Assembly: GCF_000963695.1 (NCBI RefSeq)
Contig: NZ_LAJX01000015.1
Coordinates: forward strand, 27,583-91,582
Direction: 5' to 3'
Origin: Methylocucumis oryzae
GTDB taxonomy: Bacteria > Pseudomonadota > Gammaproteobacteria > Methylococcales > Methylomonadaceae
DNA length: 64,000 nucleotides
Below the pieces are notes generated by a model. The model did not search any database. It worked only from the letters and a program-made list of their open reading frames with translations, and was not told the origin of the DNA. Below, in pieces: positions 21,129 through 31,913 of the stretch. The stretch's first letter is position 1. The number at the start of each line of letters is the position of its first letter. The position numbers and the translations under genes are program-made.

Positions 21129-22976
21129 TTATTTAATCCATGTTTTAATAACTTCTGAGACAAGCTTGGAATCATTATCAACCAATTGTTTAACATATTC
21201 CAAACGGGTTTCATAAGTAGGCGGCGTTTCGAGTAATAATAAATCAATCGCTTCCTGGTTCGCCTCAAGTTTGCCGTCTTCACTAGGTGTGGCTTCTGGA
21301 ACATTTGCCTGTGCTTGTGCCTCTGCATGAGCTTGAGCGGCCGCTAATGCTTGCTGCTCTGCGGCTTGCTGTTCTGCTAATTGCCTTTCTTTTTCTTTTG
21401 CTGCCATAAGCTCTGCCTCCTTCTGGGCCAATAATTTTGCTTCGAGTTCTTGTTTAATTTCTGCCTCTGAACGACCTGCTAATCTTCGCATAGCGGGACG
21501 TAAGACGCCAAAGATTAGGAATAACACGGCTATCGCGGCAGCAATTTGTTTTAATAAATCAATAAACCAGGCTTGTTTCCATATAGGTAGCTCAGGGATG
21601 ACTTCTGGCTCATCCGGTTTAAACGCAACATTAGTTACCGTCACTTGGTCACCACGTTCAGCGTTAAAACCTACTGCTTGCTTAACTAAATCCGTAAACC
21701 TATCTAATTCCTCTTGGTTATACGCCTGAGATTTAATTTTGCCTTCCGCATCAATAGTCTTTTTATCATCGACGACAACAGCAACGGTCAATCGGCGTAA
21801 TTGACCAGTAGACACTCGGGTATGCGTGATACGCTTGTCTACTTCAAAATTCTTAGTCGCGCTCTTAGATGATGAGCTAGGTAAATTATTTTTTTGATTT
21901 TCAGCATTAGTCACCGTTTCTGGCGCAGTCCCTGCTGGCGTCGGTTGATTCGATAACGCGCCAGGCACGCCTTGCACGCCCGGTAACGTACTGTATTCTT
22001 CCGCCGCTTGCTCACTGCGTAAAGCCGTCGTTTTTAGGGTCGAAATTTTTCTTGCGTTGAGTCGGTTTCGGAAAAATCGACATCTGCCGATAATTGACTA
22101 CGCACGCCTTCTCTACCGACTAAGGGCATTAAAATGTTGCCAATACGCTCCATTAAATGCTCTTCCATGTCGCGCTTATAATCGAATTGCTTAGCCGTTA
22201 AATAACCGATAGCATTATCTTTTGCGTTTAATAACCGTCCCATTTGATCAACCACTGTCACTTGTTCAGCTTCTAGCTGTGGCACACTAGAGGCCACTAA
22301 ATGAATAATGGATTCTATTTGTTCTTTTTCTAAACTTCTACCCTTATATAACTGCAAAATCACCGAAGCGCTTGGCTTTTTGCGCTCTCTGATAAAAACT
22401 GATTGCACAGGTATCGCTAGCAATACTTTAGCGGATTTAACGCTTTGTATGCTCATAATGGTTTGCGCGATTTCACCTTCTAACGCGCGCTGGAAACGCA
22501 TCATTTCGGCACTTTTTGCTCGTACCAATATTTTGTTCTTTATCGAGTAAGTCATAACCTGGAATAGGTTTGCTGCGCGGTAAGCCTTGGCCCGCTAATT
22601 TAAGCTTGATTTCACTAGCTTTACCGCTAAGCACCATAATAGCGCCAGAACCAGGTTCAATTTTGTATTTAATATTTTGGCTATTAAGATAATCCAAAAT
22701 ATCAGCCATATCCTCGTCGCTAACATCAACGTACAAACGATCATAGCTCGGTGCTTGCGACCATAAGACGACGGCCACCCCCATCGCAACACTAATCGCT
22801 AATACCAGCATTAAACCTAATTGCCGGGCTAATGTTAAGTTCGATAATTTTTTTAACGCAGGATGCGTTTCAGTTTCAGTGGCTAGCACCTGTTGAGCAT
22901 CAGCAACAATAGGGTTATTAGCAACCGCATTGCTGATATTAGGGATGATGGAATTGCCTGGAGGTTGTTCGCTCAT
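21129..22976 (-). CDS. fliF: Flagellar MS-ring protein FliF (three frameshifts)
   Basis: Forms the MS ring in the inner membrane, base of the flagellum. It has an N-terminal TM segment (LGLMLVLAISVAMGVAVVLW), periplasmic ring-building motifs (YVDVSDEDMADILDYLNSQ; SGKASEIKLKLAGQGLPRSK; RALEGEIAQTI), a second TM segment (IAAAIAVLFLIFGVLRPAM) and a C-terminal FliG-binding tail (TRLEYVKQLVDNDSKLVSEV). The gene is in three pieces because of surplus T on the plus strand in runs 22513-22517, 22046-22050 and 22031-22035; removing one from each gives about 614 residues. A long Ala/Glu/Gln-rich coiled region (EAELMAAKEKERQLAEQQAA) lies between TM2 and the tail and is longer than in E. coli. Confidence 0.92.
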
Positions 22977-23010
22977 ATTCTTTAGGGACTAGAAATGATC
23001 TACGTTAAGG

Positions 23011-23328
23011 CTATAACGGCATATTCATAACATCTTGATACGCTTCGACGAGTTTGTTTCTTACTTGTAGCATGGCTTGAAACGATACACCGGCTTTTTG
23101 CGAGGCGACCATGACTTCTGCTAATGTAACATTCGGCGCGCCGATTTCAAATGCTTCCGTCAATTTTCCGGCATTTTGTTGCAAATTATTGACGTTATCA
23201 ATCGACTGTTTTAATAACGCACCAAAGTCGGTGTTAATAGCCGTATCTGGCGCTGGCTTGGCACTGCCCGCCGCTAGCGACATCGCTCGCATTTGCGCTA
23301 GCATGGTATTAACATTAATTTCGCTCAT
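23011..23328 (-). CDS. fliE: Flagellar hook-basal body protein FliE
   Basis: FliE links the MS ring to the proximal rod. The 105 residues are of typical length and carry the family C terminus (VTLAEVMVASQKAGVSFQAM; RNKLVEAYQDVMNMPL). It is the first gene of the fliE-fliF-fliG-fliH operon, 34 bp before fliF, and is preceded by a sigma54-type promoter at 23361-23376. Confidence 0.95.
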   Translation of the reverse strand: MSEINVNTMLAQMRAMSLAAGSAKPAPDTAINTDFGALLKQSIDNVNNLQQNAGKLTEAFEIGAPNVTLAEVMVASQKAGVSFQAMLQVRNKLVEAYQDVMNMPL

Positions 23329-23360
23329 GACAAATTCTCGAAACGGTTTACTTAGCTAAG

Positions 23361-23376
23361 AGCAGGAATAATGCCA
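23361..23376 (-). promoter_or_regulatory. Putative sigma54 promoter of the fliE operon
   Basis: On the minus strand TGGCATTATTCCTGCT matches the -24/-12 consensus, with GG and GC elements correctly spaced. It lies 33 bases before the fliE ATG. Class II flagellar operons such as fliEFGHIJ are sigma54-dependent in many gammaproteobacteria, which supports the call. Confidence 0.65.
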
Positions 23377-23585
23377 AGATAGTAATCGACAACTATTTTG
23401 TAATTGACAGTATTGTTGCATTCGCTGCTTGAGGCTTATAACAACCAGTCCAGAGCCTACTGACACATATCGCAGTTTTTTTAAAAAAGCATATACTAAG
23501 AAACAGTGACGCCTGATGCCGGTTTACCAATGCCTGACGTAGGCTTAAACAGTGTTTATTAAGATAAAAACTAGAAGAGGTTATT

Positions 23586-23969
23586 ATGAGGTTATTGCTT
23601 TTTATTCTATGGCTAATCAGTACAAACTTAGCTTATGCCAATGAAGGCGGTGGCGAAGGTGGCGCTCAATATATTGAAGTGGGACCTAAGCTGATTGTTA
23701 ATTTAGCAAACCCCAAGCAGCTAATGGCCGTTAGTCCGCAGCTTATGGTTGAAGGAGAAGCCACCGAGGCGGTTAAAAAAAACATGTCCGCTATTAAAAA
23801 TGCATTAATTATGAACTATAGCGGCAGAACTGCCGAGTCGCTAGCAACGGCTGAACAACGCGAGGCTTTACGCAAAGAAACTTTTGAAATTGTAAAAGAA
23901 ATTTTAGAGAAATATGGCTCTAGCGAAGGCTTTAACGATGTGTTTTTCTCAGATTTTAGGATTAATTAA
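23586..23969 (+). CDS. Secreted FliL-like protein
   Basis: A 127-residue protein with the FliL core (YIEVGPKLIVNL; PQLMVEGEATEAVKKNMSAI; LATAEQREALRKETFEIV; DVFFSDFRIN). FliL usually is a single-pass membrane protein stabilising stators. Here the N terminus is a cleavable signal peptide (LLLFILWLISTNLAYA then NEGGGEGG) in place of a cytoplasmic tail and TM anchor. It faces away from fliE across a 257-bp shared upstream region and has good ribosome-binding spacing (AGAGG before the ATG). It may be a periplasmic paralogue of FliL rather than the canonical one. Confidence 0.75.
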   Translation: MRLLLFILWLISTNLAYANEGGGEGGAQYIEVGPKLIVNLANPKQLMAVSPQLMVEGEATEAVKKNMSAIKNALIMNYSGRTAESLATAEQREALRKETFEIVKEILEKYGSSEGFNDVFFSDFRIN

Positions 23970-24065
23970 TATAACTACCTACCCAGTATACTAGGAAAGC
24001 TGGTCATTTTTTTATCACTCTAACCACGCAAATTCATTCAAACCTGAATCTGCATCTTAGATACG

Positions 24066-25223
24066 CTAGTTGGCTAAATATTGCAGCAGTAACTTATTTA
24101 GCGCGGTGGCTAATTTGATGTCAATTTCAGGTTTAAAATGCCCATCAGAAATGAAATTACTTAAATCTGAAGAGGGCGCTATATCATGGGAACTAAAGTA
24201 AGGAATATTATGTGCTGTTAATGTTTCTTGAAAGGCCTTGACTAAATGATCTTCATAGCCTCGGTCTTGTAACAATAGGACTAAAGGTATCTGCCCTTTT
24301 TTCCTAACTTGTTGTGCAAAATTTTTAATGAGAGCATTTGAAACATCAAGTAGCCCATCCGTATTTTTAAACCCCCGCTCATCCCAGTAGCGGGCATTCA
24401 CTTCATGCACATGCTTGTGGCTATAGCCGCGACGAATTAACCGCCCTAACGCTGAGTAATCAAAAACGTCAGTGTCAAAAACATAAGAATGATAGGCGGG
24501 ATCATTGACACGCAAAAAGTCCTTGTACTGCTCCCAAATTTCAGAATTTTTTAATCCATTGCGTAGTTCATCTAAAGAATTAAAAAATGGCTTAACCACT
24601 TTTAACTGCCCTTGTTCTAAGTAATAACGCGGGTAATTATAAGGAGTAGCCGCTTCAAACCATGTCGTCATCGTAGTCGGCGACACATTTCGTGGCAGTG
24701 ATGAGGCTAAAACACCTAATACCACAAATTTTGCTTGTTTATGGGTGGAATCTTTTTCAAATAATGCGTATGAATGGGCAAGCGGAGCAGCCGGGCCTCC
24801 TTGTAAATTTAGTTCAAAGCGCGGATCAATTTTATGTAATGCATCTAACAGATGAAAAGTAAAGGATTGACCATAAGCAGCAATTAATATTTTTTGCGAA
24901 CCAGATGCTTGAATAGGTAAGATTGAGTCTTGGTCAGCGCCAATCCAGCCAGCGTATGCTATAGGGGCAGTCGACTCTTTGTCATCCCTAACCATATAAC
25001 GGAGTTTGCTTTCAACCGAGCGACCATAATTAAAATATTGTTGTATTGCGTTTGGTCTAAGTGTTGGTAATGCTGGCATGGAAAATAAAATGTTTATCGT
25101 CACGTCTATTAGTAATAGCCAAAGACAAGCCCACCCCAGCGCGGTAAAAATTTTTCGCCTCGGTATTATCGCATCTGATGCTAAATCAGAATTGGAAGTA
25201 GATAAATTGCTCTGATGTGCCAT
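24066..25223 (-). CDS. SGNH/AlgJ-like periplasmic partner of the acyltransferase
   Basis: A 385-residue protein with one N-terminal TM segment (LGWACLWLLLIDVTINILF) and a periplasmic domain. Segments AAYGQSFTFHLLDAL and SDGHFKPEID suggest an SGNH-hydrolase-like fold with a possible catalytic Asp-x-x-His near the end. It starts on the stop codon of the MBOAT gene (TAATG overlap), the usual arrangement for AlgI/AlgJ-type pairs that acetylate extracellular or cell-wall glycans. The acceptor polymer is not identifiable here. It is convergent with the FliL-like gene. Confidence 0.65.
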   Translation of the reverse strand: MAHQSNLSTSNSDLASDAIIPRRKIFTALGWACLWLLLIDVTINILFSMPALPTLRPNAIQQYFNYGRSVESKLRYMVRDDKESTAPIAYAGWIGADQDSILPIQASGSQKILIAAYGQSFTFHLLDALHKIDPRFELNLQGGPAAPLAHSYALFEKDSTHKQAKFVVLGVLASSLPRNVSPTTMTTWFEAATPYNYPRYYLEQGQLKVVKPFFNSLDELRNGLKNSEIWEQYKDFLRVNDPAYHSYVFDTDVFDYSALGRLIRRGYSHKHVHEVNARYWDERGFKNTDGLLDVSNALIKNFAQQVRKKGQIPLVLLLQDRGYEDHLVKAFQETLTAHNIPYFSSHDIAPSSDLSNFISDGHFKPEIDIKLATALNKLLLQYLAN

Positions 25224-26835
25224 TAGAAATACCCATTAACAGCAAGGTAAAAAAGTCCAGCGTAGAGTAAACCCAGAAATAATCCAGAACAGCGAACATA
25301 AAAATACTCACTTTGAGTTTTAAATTGCAAGAATTCAATGAACATGAGCATGACTACACCGACTAACGCCGCTAATGTTGGTTGTTTTGCATGCAATTGC
25401 ATATTGGAAAAATCCGTAAACAATATTTTAGTAAAATCTAAAAATTTGCTCTAATGAGTTGGCGCGGAATAATAGCATCCATAACAAACAAAAATCAAAA
25501 AAAACAACATCCTCGGTAAACGAGCCCAGAGTTTACCAGCAAACTCTTTGGTTTTTCCGCCAGTGAATAGCCTATGGATAACCAATAAGCTCCCTTGATA
25601 CCCACCCCATAAAATAAAATTCCAAGCCGCGCCATGCCATAAGCCGCCTAGAACCATCGTCAACATTAAGTTGCGTAGTGTACTTATTTCTGTTCCTCTG
25701 TTGCCGCCTAGAGGTATATATAGGTAGTCGCGTAACCAGCTAGATAAGCTAATATGCCAACGCCGCCAAAACTCGGAGGGATTTACCGAAAAATAAGGCT
25801 GATTAAAGTTACGCAATAACTCAATACCAAACCATAATGATACGCCGCTAGCAATATCCGAATAACCTGAAAAATCGCCATAGATTTGCAGGGTAAACGC
25901 AATTGTACTGACAACAATATCAAGCCAACCAACGCTACCTGTTGAATTGTAAATGCTAGCAACGGTTCCCGCTAATCCGTCGGCTATGGTTATTTTTTTG
26001 ACTAGCCCTAATAAAAATAAAATTAAATAACCACCGTGAGCTATTTGGTCGAAATTGACCGTACGCTTAGCAAGAATTTTAGGGACTAAATGTGAGGCTC
26101 TTTCTATTGGACCCGCAACTAATGGCGGAAAATAACAAACAAATAAAGCAAAATCTTGTAAATGCTGGACAGGCTTCATGCGCCGCCAATACACATCACA
26201 AACATAGCTTAACGTCTGAAATGTATAGAAAGAAATACCGATTGGCAAAATAATATCTAAATGCAAGAAACTAATATCTATATTGATATTTTTTGCCAAG
26301 TTTTCTGCGCTTGAAATAAAAAAATTATAATATTTAAATACTCCAAGCATCCCTAATTGACCGAACAGGCTACAACGCAGGAAAAATAACCTTTTTTTTC
26401 TGTTCTGGCAATTGCGCCAAAATTGGATACAAGCCGTGGGCAGTAATGAGTAAACAACATGTCAATAATAAGACGTTTACACCAAAATCAGAGGGAGTCA
26501 GCAGTGTAGCGAGATTATTAGAACTGAGAAACGCTTGTGACCATGTAACGTCTTGCCAATTAGGTAGCAGAAATAATAAGCAAAATCCCAATAAATGACA
26601 GGTAGGCGCTAACCTTTGCGTAAGGCTCATACTGCCTTGACCTATCATTAAACCAGTACAATAATCGAGAACGGTAGAAAGTGAAACTAAATATAAAAAA
26701 CGGATATCCCAAGCGCCATAAAACACATAGCCAGCAATCAATAAAACCCAGTTTTGTTTTTTATACCCGCTTAAGTAGTATAAAATCAAAAACTATTGGT
26801 AAAAAAATAGCAAACGCTAGGGAGTTGAAAATCAT
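25223..26835 (-). CDS. MBOAT-family O-acyltransferase, AlgI-like (four frameshifts)
   Basis: Inner-membrane acyltransferase that passes acyl groups to the periplasm. The corrected product is about 536 residues with many TM helices, the AlgI hallmarks YSDIASGVSLWFGIELLRNF, FWRRWHISLSSWLRDYLYIP and the catalytic His in GGLWHGAAWNFILWG. The frame breaks at A run 26788-26792, T run 26392-26399, near 25470, and A run 25440-25444. One-base edits give IVLILYYLSGYKK, PEQKKRLFFLRCSLFGQLG, MLLFRANSLEQ and QILDFTKILFTDFSN. The start MIFNSLAFAIFLP at 26835 is the usual AlgI beginning. It is paired with the SGNH-like gene downstream. Confidence 0.85.
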
Positions 26836-26929
26836 ATAGATAACTTTTCACATGATTCTTGCTTAACACGACAATCTAGCGAGATAAATAAATTAGATTG
26901 TCGTATAGATTTTGAGCAGCTAGTGTAGG

Positions 26930-27643
26930 CTACTTCTTTTCACTTTCCAGCGCCTCAACTAACTCACTCGCTGGCAAATAACCTGGATAAACATTACCTT
27001 GCTCGGTAACAATCATAGGTGTGCCTTTGACGCCAAAACTTTCAGCTAAGTCCATGTGTTCATCGACAGGGTTGTCACAGGTTTTAGCGTCTAATTTTTC
27101 ATCTTTTTTGGCGGCTGTTAACGCAGCATTACGGTCTTTTGCACACCAAACCGATACGGCTTTGTTATAAGATTCTGAGCCTTTGCCGGCTCTTGGGAAG
27201 AATAAATAACGAATCGTAATACCTTGAGCTAGATATTGATCGATTTCTGAATGCAGTTTACGGCAATAACCACAATCAATATCTGTAAATATAGATACTG
27301 TATATTTTTTTATTTTCGGCTTGAAAATAATCATCTTATCTTCGCCAAGCTTATCTAATGCAGCAAGCCTACCCGCCGCTAATTTCTGCTCAGTTAAATC
27401 AGTACGTGTACCAACGTCGATTAAGCGACCTTGTAGAATGTATTTACCATCTTCTGAAGCATACAATACACTAGAACCCACCGACAATTCATAAAGTCCA
27501 GCAATTGGCGATGGCTTAATGGACTCAACTTTTAAGTCTGGCATAGCTTTGCTAAGTGCTTGTTTAACAGCACTTTCATCTGCGTTTACCACCGAGAGAG
27601 ACAGACTCAAAATAGCTAGCGCGGTTTTTATCGTGTTTTTCAT
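26930..27643 (-). CDS. dsbC: Thiol:disulphide interchange protein DsbC
   Basis: Periplasmic disulphide isomerase. The 237-residue protein has a signal peptide (LAILSLSLSVVNA), an N-terminal dimerisation domain (LKVESIKPSPIAGLYELSVG) and a thioredoxin domain with active site DCGYC and cis-Pro loop GVKGTPMIV. A second Cys pair (WCAKD, KTCDNP) matches DsbC. I start at MKNTIKTALAIL (27643), since the twelve earlier codons do not fit a signal peptide. It sits just downstream of rseP, in the envelope-biogenesis block. Confidence 0.92.
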   Translation of the reverse strand: MKNTIKTALAILSLSLSVVNADESAVKQALSKAMPDLKVESIKPSPIAGLYELSVGSSVLYASEDGKYILQGRLIDVGTRTDLTEQKLAAGRLAALDKLGEDKMIIFKPKIKKYTVSIFTDIDCGYCRKLHSEIDQYLAQGITIRYLFFPRAGKGSESYNKAVSVWCAKDRNAALTAAKKDEKLDAKTCDNPVDEHMDLAESFGVKGTPMIVTEQGNVYPGYLPASELVEALESEKK

Positions 27644-27702
27644 AACAGTCTCAATAATAAGAACAAAAGGGGACTTCAAACCTAGCCTGTAATGCTCAGC
27701 GG

Positions 27703-29061
27703 TTAAAATAGCCGCTGTATGTCTAGCACCATTGCTAACGCCATAAGGGTTAATAAGACGGCTAAGCCAGCATGTTGAAAGGCTAGCTGGACTTTTTCTG
27801 ATACAGGTTTACCTTTAATGCCTTCTATAGCGTAAAACATTAAATGACCTCCATCTAACATCGGAATAGGTAATAAGTTCAATACGCCCAAGCTAACACT
27901 GACTAAACCTAGAAACTTAATAAACGGCACAAATCCCAAACTAGCGGTTTGGCCTGCTAATTGCGCAATACTAATAGGGCCGCTAAGATTTTCTACCGAA
28001 GCTCGACCCACCAGCATTTTGCCTATCATTTTCACAGTGGTCACAGAATAATAATACGTGGTTTCAAAAGCAACAGGGATGGCTTCTAACATCGGTAATG
28101 AATATTCGGCGCGCACTGAATTAAGCAAATTTTCTGGAACTAGCACCATCGCGCCAATCTTACCTTCGGTTGTATCGCCGACTTGCGTCGGTTTTGGGAT
28201 AACCGTCAAAGACATGAGCACACCATCACGTTCTATTTTGACATTAAGCGATTTGCCTGGTGCTTTTTTAACAGTTTCAACCCATTGCATCCAATCATTA
28301 ATCGCTACGTCATCAACTGTTAATACCAAATCACCTTTTTTGAGTCCAGCAACCATCGCCGCACCCTCTGGTAATAACTCACCTATTATTGGTTTGAGCT
28401 TTGGCGCCCAGGGATTAAAGCCTAAACGTTTATAGAGGGCTTCTGGACTTTGACTATCTGCACCGGTCAAATTAACAACTCTAAGCTCTTCACGCTCATC
28501 TAACGTCTTGACCTTAATTGTTAATTCAGTTTGACCGTCGAGCGCTGACGTAATCACCGCATTCATCGCTTCAGTCCAAGTCGGCGTCGTTTTACCGTTT
28601 ACCGTTAAAATTTCATCGCCTTCTTTGAAATTGGCGCTAGCCGCAATCGTGTTAGGCTCTATAGTGCCTAAAATAGGTTTAAAGCCTGTTTCGCCCAGCA
28701 CCAGCACTAACCAAAACAGCATAACGGCTAATGCTAAGTTAAATAAAGGTCCTGCAACAACAATAGCCGACCTAACCCATAACGCTTGGCGATTAAACGC
28801 ATAAGGCAAATCATCGGCTGCGACATTACCTTCTCGTTCATCGACCATTTTTACATAACCACCTAACGGGAATACAGATAGCGCATATTCGGTTGTTTCA
28901 GGCGATTTTTGATATGACCACACTATTTTGCCAAAGCCGATGGAGAATCTCAGAACTTTCACGCCAGTTTTGCGCGCAACCCAAAAATGTCCGAATTCAT
29001 GTATCGCGATTAATAAACCAACGGCAATTATAAAGTAAAATAAGGTGTGAAGAGTTTCCAT
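27703..29061 (-). CDS. rseP: Regulator of sigma-E site-2 protease RseP
   Basis: Intramembrane zinc metalloprotease that cleaves anti-sigma factors and remnant signal peptides. It has 452 residues with HEFGHFW in TM1, two PDZ domains (GTIEPNTIAASANFKEGDEI; GELLPEGAAMVAGLKKGD) and the third zinc-ligand motif LNLLPIPMLDGGHL in the C-terminal TM region. The start METLHTLFYFII directly follows the dxr stop. Intact, no frameshift. Confidence 0.95.
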   Translation of the reverse strand: METLHTLFYFIIAVGLLIAIHEFGHFWVARKTGVKVLRFSIGFGKIVWSYQKSPETTEYALSVFPLGGYVKMVDEREGNVAADDLPYAFNRQALWVRSAIVVAGPLFNLALAVMLFWLVLVLGETGFKPILGTIEPNTIAASANFKEGDEILTVNGKTTPTWTEAMNAVITSALDGQTELTIKVKTLDEREELRVVNLTGADSQSPEALYKRLGFNPWAPKLKPIIGELLPEGAAMVAGLKKGDLVLTVDDVAINDWMQWVETVKKAPGKSLNVKIERDGVLMSLTVIPKPTQVGDTTEGKIGAMVLVPENLLNSVRAEYSLPMLEAIPVAFETTYYYSVTTVKMIGKMLVGRASVENLSGPISIAQLAGQTASLGFVPFIKFLGLVSVSLGVLNLLPIPMLDGGHLMFYAIEGIKGKPVSEKVQLAFQHAGLAVLLTLMALAMVLDIQRLF

Positions 29062-29062
29062 A

Positions 29063-30244
29063 TTAATGTAAGCGAATGATGATTCGTTGGGCGACATCCC
29101 TGGCTTGCTGATCGGCCGTTAACACCATCTCTAATGTATTCGCCGATTGCGCGGTGAATGCTTGCATCGTGTGCTCAATGATATAAGCGATATCAGTAAA
29201 GCGAATATCATGTTGTAAAAATGCAGCAACGGCGATTTCATTAGCCGCATTTAATACGGCAGGCATGATGCCACCGGCATGTATCGCCTCATACGCTAGC
29301 CGTAGACAAGGGAAGCGCTCAAAATCCGGGCGTTCAAAATCCATGCGCGCAACTGCAAATAAATCTAAACCATCAGCGCCTGAAGCAAAGCGTTCCGGCA
29401 TAGCCAATGCATGAGCAATTGGAATGCGCATATCAGGCGTTCCCATTTGTGCTAATACGCTTCCATCCACATAATCGACCATGGAATGAATCACGCTTTG
29501 CGGATGAATAACGATTTGTATTTGTTCAGGCAACACATTGAATAATAAACAGGCCTCTATCATTTCTAAGCCTTTATTCATCATTGTTGCCGAGTCAACT
29601 GATATTTTTTTACCCATATCCCAGTTAGGATGGGCAACAGCTTGCGCTGGCGTTACATGAGGCAAGTCGGCTAATGGCGTTGTGCGAAAAGGGCCGCCCG
29701 AGGCGGTTAATAAAATACGGCGTACTTGTTGGCTGGTCGTACCAGCCTGATAACCTGCAGGCATACATTGGAAAATGGCATTATGCTCACTATCAATAGG
29801 CAATAGTAATGCTCCTGATTCACTGACCGCACGCATGAAAATCGGACCCGACATGACTAAGGCTTCTTTATTAGCAAGCAATACTGTTTTGCCCGCTTGT
29901 GCCGCCGCTAATGTAGGCAGCAAACCTGCAGCACCCACAATGGCTGCCATAACCGAATCGACTTCAGCTAAAGTCGCTACCTCGGCTAAGGCTTTTGCAC
30001 CTGTTAACACCGTAAGCTGAGTTAAGCCAGATGCTTGTGCTTTGGCTTTAAATGCCTCAGCGTTAACTTCGTCAACAACAACGGCGTAATCAGGTTGATG
30101 CTGCTGGCATTGCTGCAGTAATAAATCGATATTGTTATTAGCTGTTAATGCGACAACACGGTATTTATCTTTATGCCTGGCAACAACATCTAAGGTACTT
30201 ACGCCAATAGATCCGGTCGCACCGAGAATGCAAATCCTTTTCAT
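29063..30244 (-). CDS. dxr: 1-deoxy-D-xylulose 5-phosphate reductoisomerase
   Basis: First committed step of the MEP isoprenoid pathway. The 393-residue enzyme carries the NADPH motif [15 protein letters not shown], the active-site region [15 protein letters not shown] and the flexible loop [20 protein letters not shown] (His replaced by Ala-His in AHPNWDMG). It overlaps the end of cdsA by four bases (ATGA). Normal length and intact. Confidence 0.96.
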   Translation of the reverse strand: MKRICILGATGSIGVSTLDVVARHKDKYRVVALTANNNIDLLLQQCQQHQPDYAVVVDEVNAEAFKAKAQASGLTQLTVLTGAKALAEVATLAEVDSVMAAIVGAAGLLPTLAAAQAGKTVLLANKEALVMSGPIFMRAVSESGALLLPIDSEHNAIFQCMPAGYQAGTTSQQVRRILLTASGGPFRTTPLADLPHVTPAQAVAHPNWDMGKKISVDSATMMNKGLEMIEACLLFNVLPEQIQIVIHPQSVIHSMVDYVDGSVLAQMGTPDMRIPIAHALAMPERFASGADGLDLFAVARMDFERPDFERFPCLRLAYEAIHAGGIMPAVLNAANEIAVAAFLQHDIRFTDIAYIIEHTMQAFTAQSANTLEMVLTADQQARDVAQRIIIRLH

Positions 30245-31113
30245 GAGATGATGCCAGTATGAATTAATAACACGCCTGCGTAGAAAAACGGCGATGCCGC
30301 AATAGAGCTGTCGATTCTGTCTAAGACACCCCCATGACCCGGTAAGATAGTGCCACTGTCTTTAACACCACGTTGGCGCTTAACAACACTAAAGAATAAG
30401 TCACCGTATATCGAAATTAACACGGTTAGTGCTGATAATAAAACAAAATCTGATGCAATCATAATAGGAAAGCGATAGATAAGGCTCAAAACTATAGCGC
30501 ATATCACGCCTGATGCTATCGCGCCATACATGCCTTCAACTGTTTTGCCTGGGCTAATTTCAGGCGATAATTTAGTTTTACCAAAACGTCTACCTACAAA
30601 GTATGCAGCGATATCGGCCATCCAAACTAAAATCAAGTAATAAATAGTCATTTCCGCGCCATATAACGCTCTTAACCGAATTAAAAACATCCAGGTTGCG
30701 ACTAACACAAACCAACCGGTAACCAGCTTAAGGTTTATTTTTAACTTTACATTTAAGATGCCTTCAGGTGCTCTTCTGATGATAAACATCATCACAATCC
30801 AAAACAGCACAGGTGGGACGACTAACCATTCGATAATCCCTGAGTAATTACGCACTTCTGCCCAATCAAAACTTACTGCGATAAACTCTAAAAAGTAGGT
30901 CCAAAGATGTATCCCTACCATAGGTAATAGCGTTAATACAACAAATGCAGCGCGCCGAATAGGTGATTCTATGCCTGCTAAATAAGCCCATTCCCAGGCA
31001 CCGGCTAAAGTCAATATACCAATTACGATTGATAAATACTCATCCGATTTAAAAGCGGAAAAAAGAATAATGGCGGCTAAAATCGAGCCTGTAATAATTC
31101 GCTGTATCAACAT
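30241..31113 (-). CDS. cdsA: Phosphatidate cytidylyltransferase
   Basis: Makes CDP-diacylglycerol for phospholipid synthesis, supplying among others the pathway ending at Psd encoded later in the window. The 290-residue polytopic protein ends with the CdsA signature [16 protein letters not shown]. It lies 17 bp after uppS and overlaps dxr, forming the conserved uppS-cdsA-dxr order. Confidence 0.95.
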   Translation of the reverse strand: MLIQRIITGSILAAIILFSAFKSDEYLSIVIGILTLAGAWEWAYLAGIESPIRRAAFVVLTLLPMVGIHLWTYFLEFIAVSFDWAEVRNYSGIIEWLVVPPVLFWIVMMFIIRRAPEGILNVKLKINLKLVTGWFVLVATWMFLIRLRALYGAEMTIYYLILVWMADIAAYFVGRRFGKTKLSPEISPGKTVEGMYGAIASGVICAIVLSLIYRFPIMIASDFVLLSALTVLISIYGDLFFSVVKRQRGVKDSGTILPGHGGVLDRIDSSIAASPFFYAGVLLIHTGIIS

Positions 31114-31130
31114 GGTTAAGTGGATTGTAG

Positions 31131-31892
31131 TTATAATTTAACGGAGTTATTTTTAATTTGCTCGCCCGTATGACCGAATCGACGCTGACGTCCTTTAAAG
31201 CTAGTAATCGCATCATCTAAGGCTTTTGCATCAAAATCCGGCCATAAGGTTGGCGTAAAATACAATTCGGTGTAAGCAAGCTGCCATAATAAAAAATTAC
31301 TAATGCGTTGCTCGCCACCTGTGCGAATAAACAAGTCAGGTTCTGGCAAATCGTGAGTTGATAAATGCGCTGCAATAAGGCGGTCATCAATAATAGGATT
31401 AACCAGCTCGCCTGATTGAATTTTAGTTAGGATTGTTTGCATGGCCTGGGCAATATCCCAATGACCACCATAATTAACAGCAATAACAATGGTTAATGCC
31501 GTATTGGACTGAGTTTGCCGCTCACCCTCTGTCATTTTATCTTGTAATGGCTGGGAAAAAGCGCTTCTATCACCGATAAAACGCAAGCGTATGTTGTTTT
31601 TGTCGAGAATATTGATTTCATTTTGTAACGTCGCCAGAAATAACCCCATTAATAAGGAGACTTCTTCTTTGGGCCTACGCCAATTTTCGCTACTAAACGC
31701 AAACAACGTTAATACTTGAACCTGCTGTTTAGCACAATGCTCGACAATTTTTCTAACCGCCTTAACGCCTGCTTGATGACCTAACGCACGCGGCAAAAAA
31801 CGTTGTTCTGCCCAACGTCCATTGCCATCCATGATAATCGCAATATGTTTAGGAATTTGAGACTCACTACTGGTTAAAGTGTCGTTAGTCAT
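31131..31892 (-). CDS. uppS: Undecaprenyl pyrophosphate synthase (cis-prenyltransferase)
   Basis: Produces the C55 lipid carrier for peptidoglycan and glycans. The 253 residues include the substrate loop IIMDGNGRWA, the RALGHQAG segment, FAFSSENWRRP and the C-terminal DLFIRTGGEQRISNFLLWQ signature. Intact and in the canonical order between frr and cdsA. Confidence 0.96.
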   Translation of the reverse strand: MTNDTLTSSESQIPKHIAIIMDGNGRWAEQRFLPRALGHQAGVKAVRKIVEHCAKQQVQVLTLFAFSSENWRRPKEEVSLLMGLFLATLQNEINILDKNNIRLRFIGDRSAFSQPLQDKMTEGERQTQSNTALTIVIAVNYGGHWDIAQAMQTILTKIQSGELVNPIIDDRLIAAHLSTHDLPEPDLFIRTGGEQRISNFLLWQLAYTELYFTPTLWPDFDAKALDDAITSFKGRQRRFGHTGEQIKNNSVKL

Positions 31893-31913
31893 AACACGCG
31901 CCTTAATGATAGC

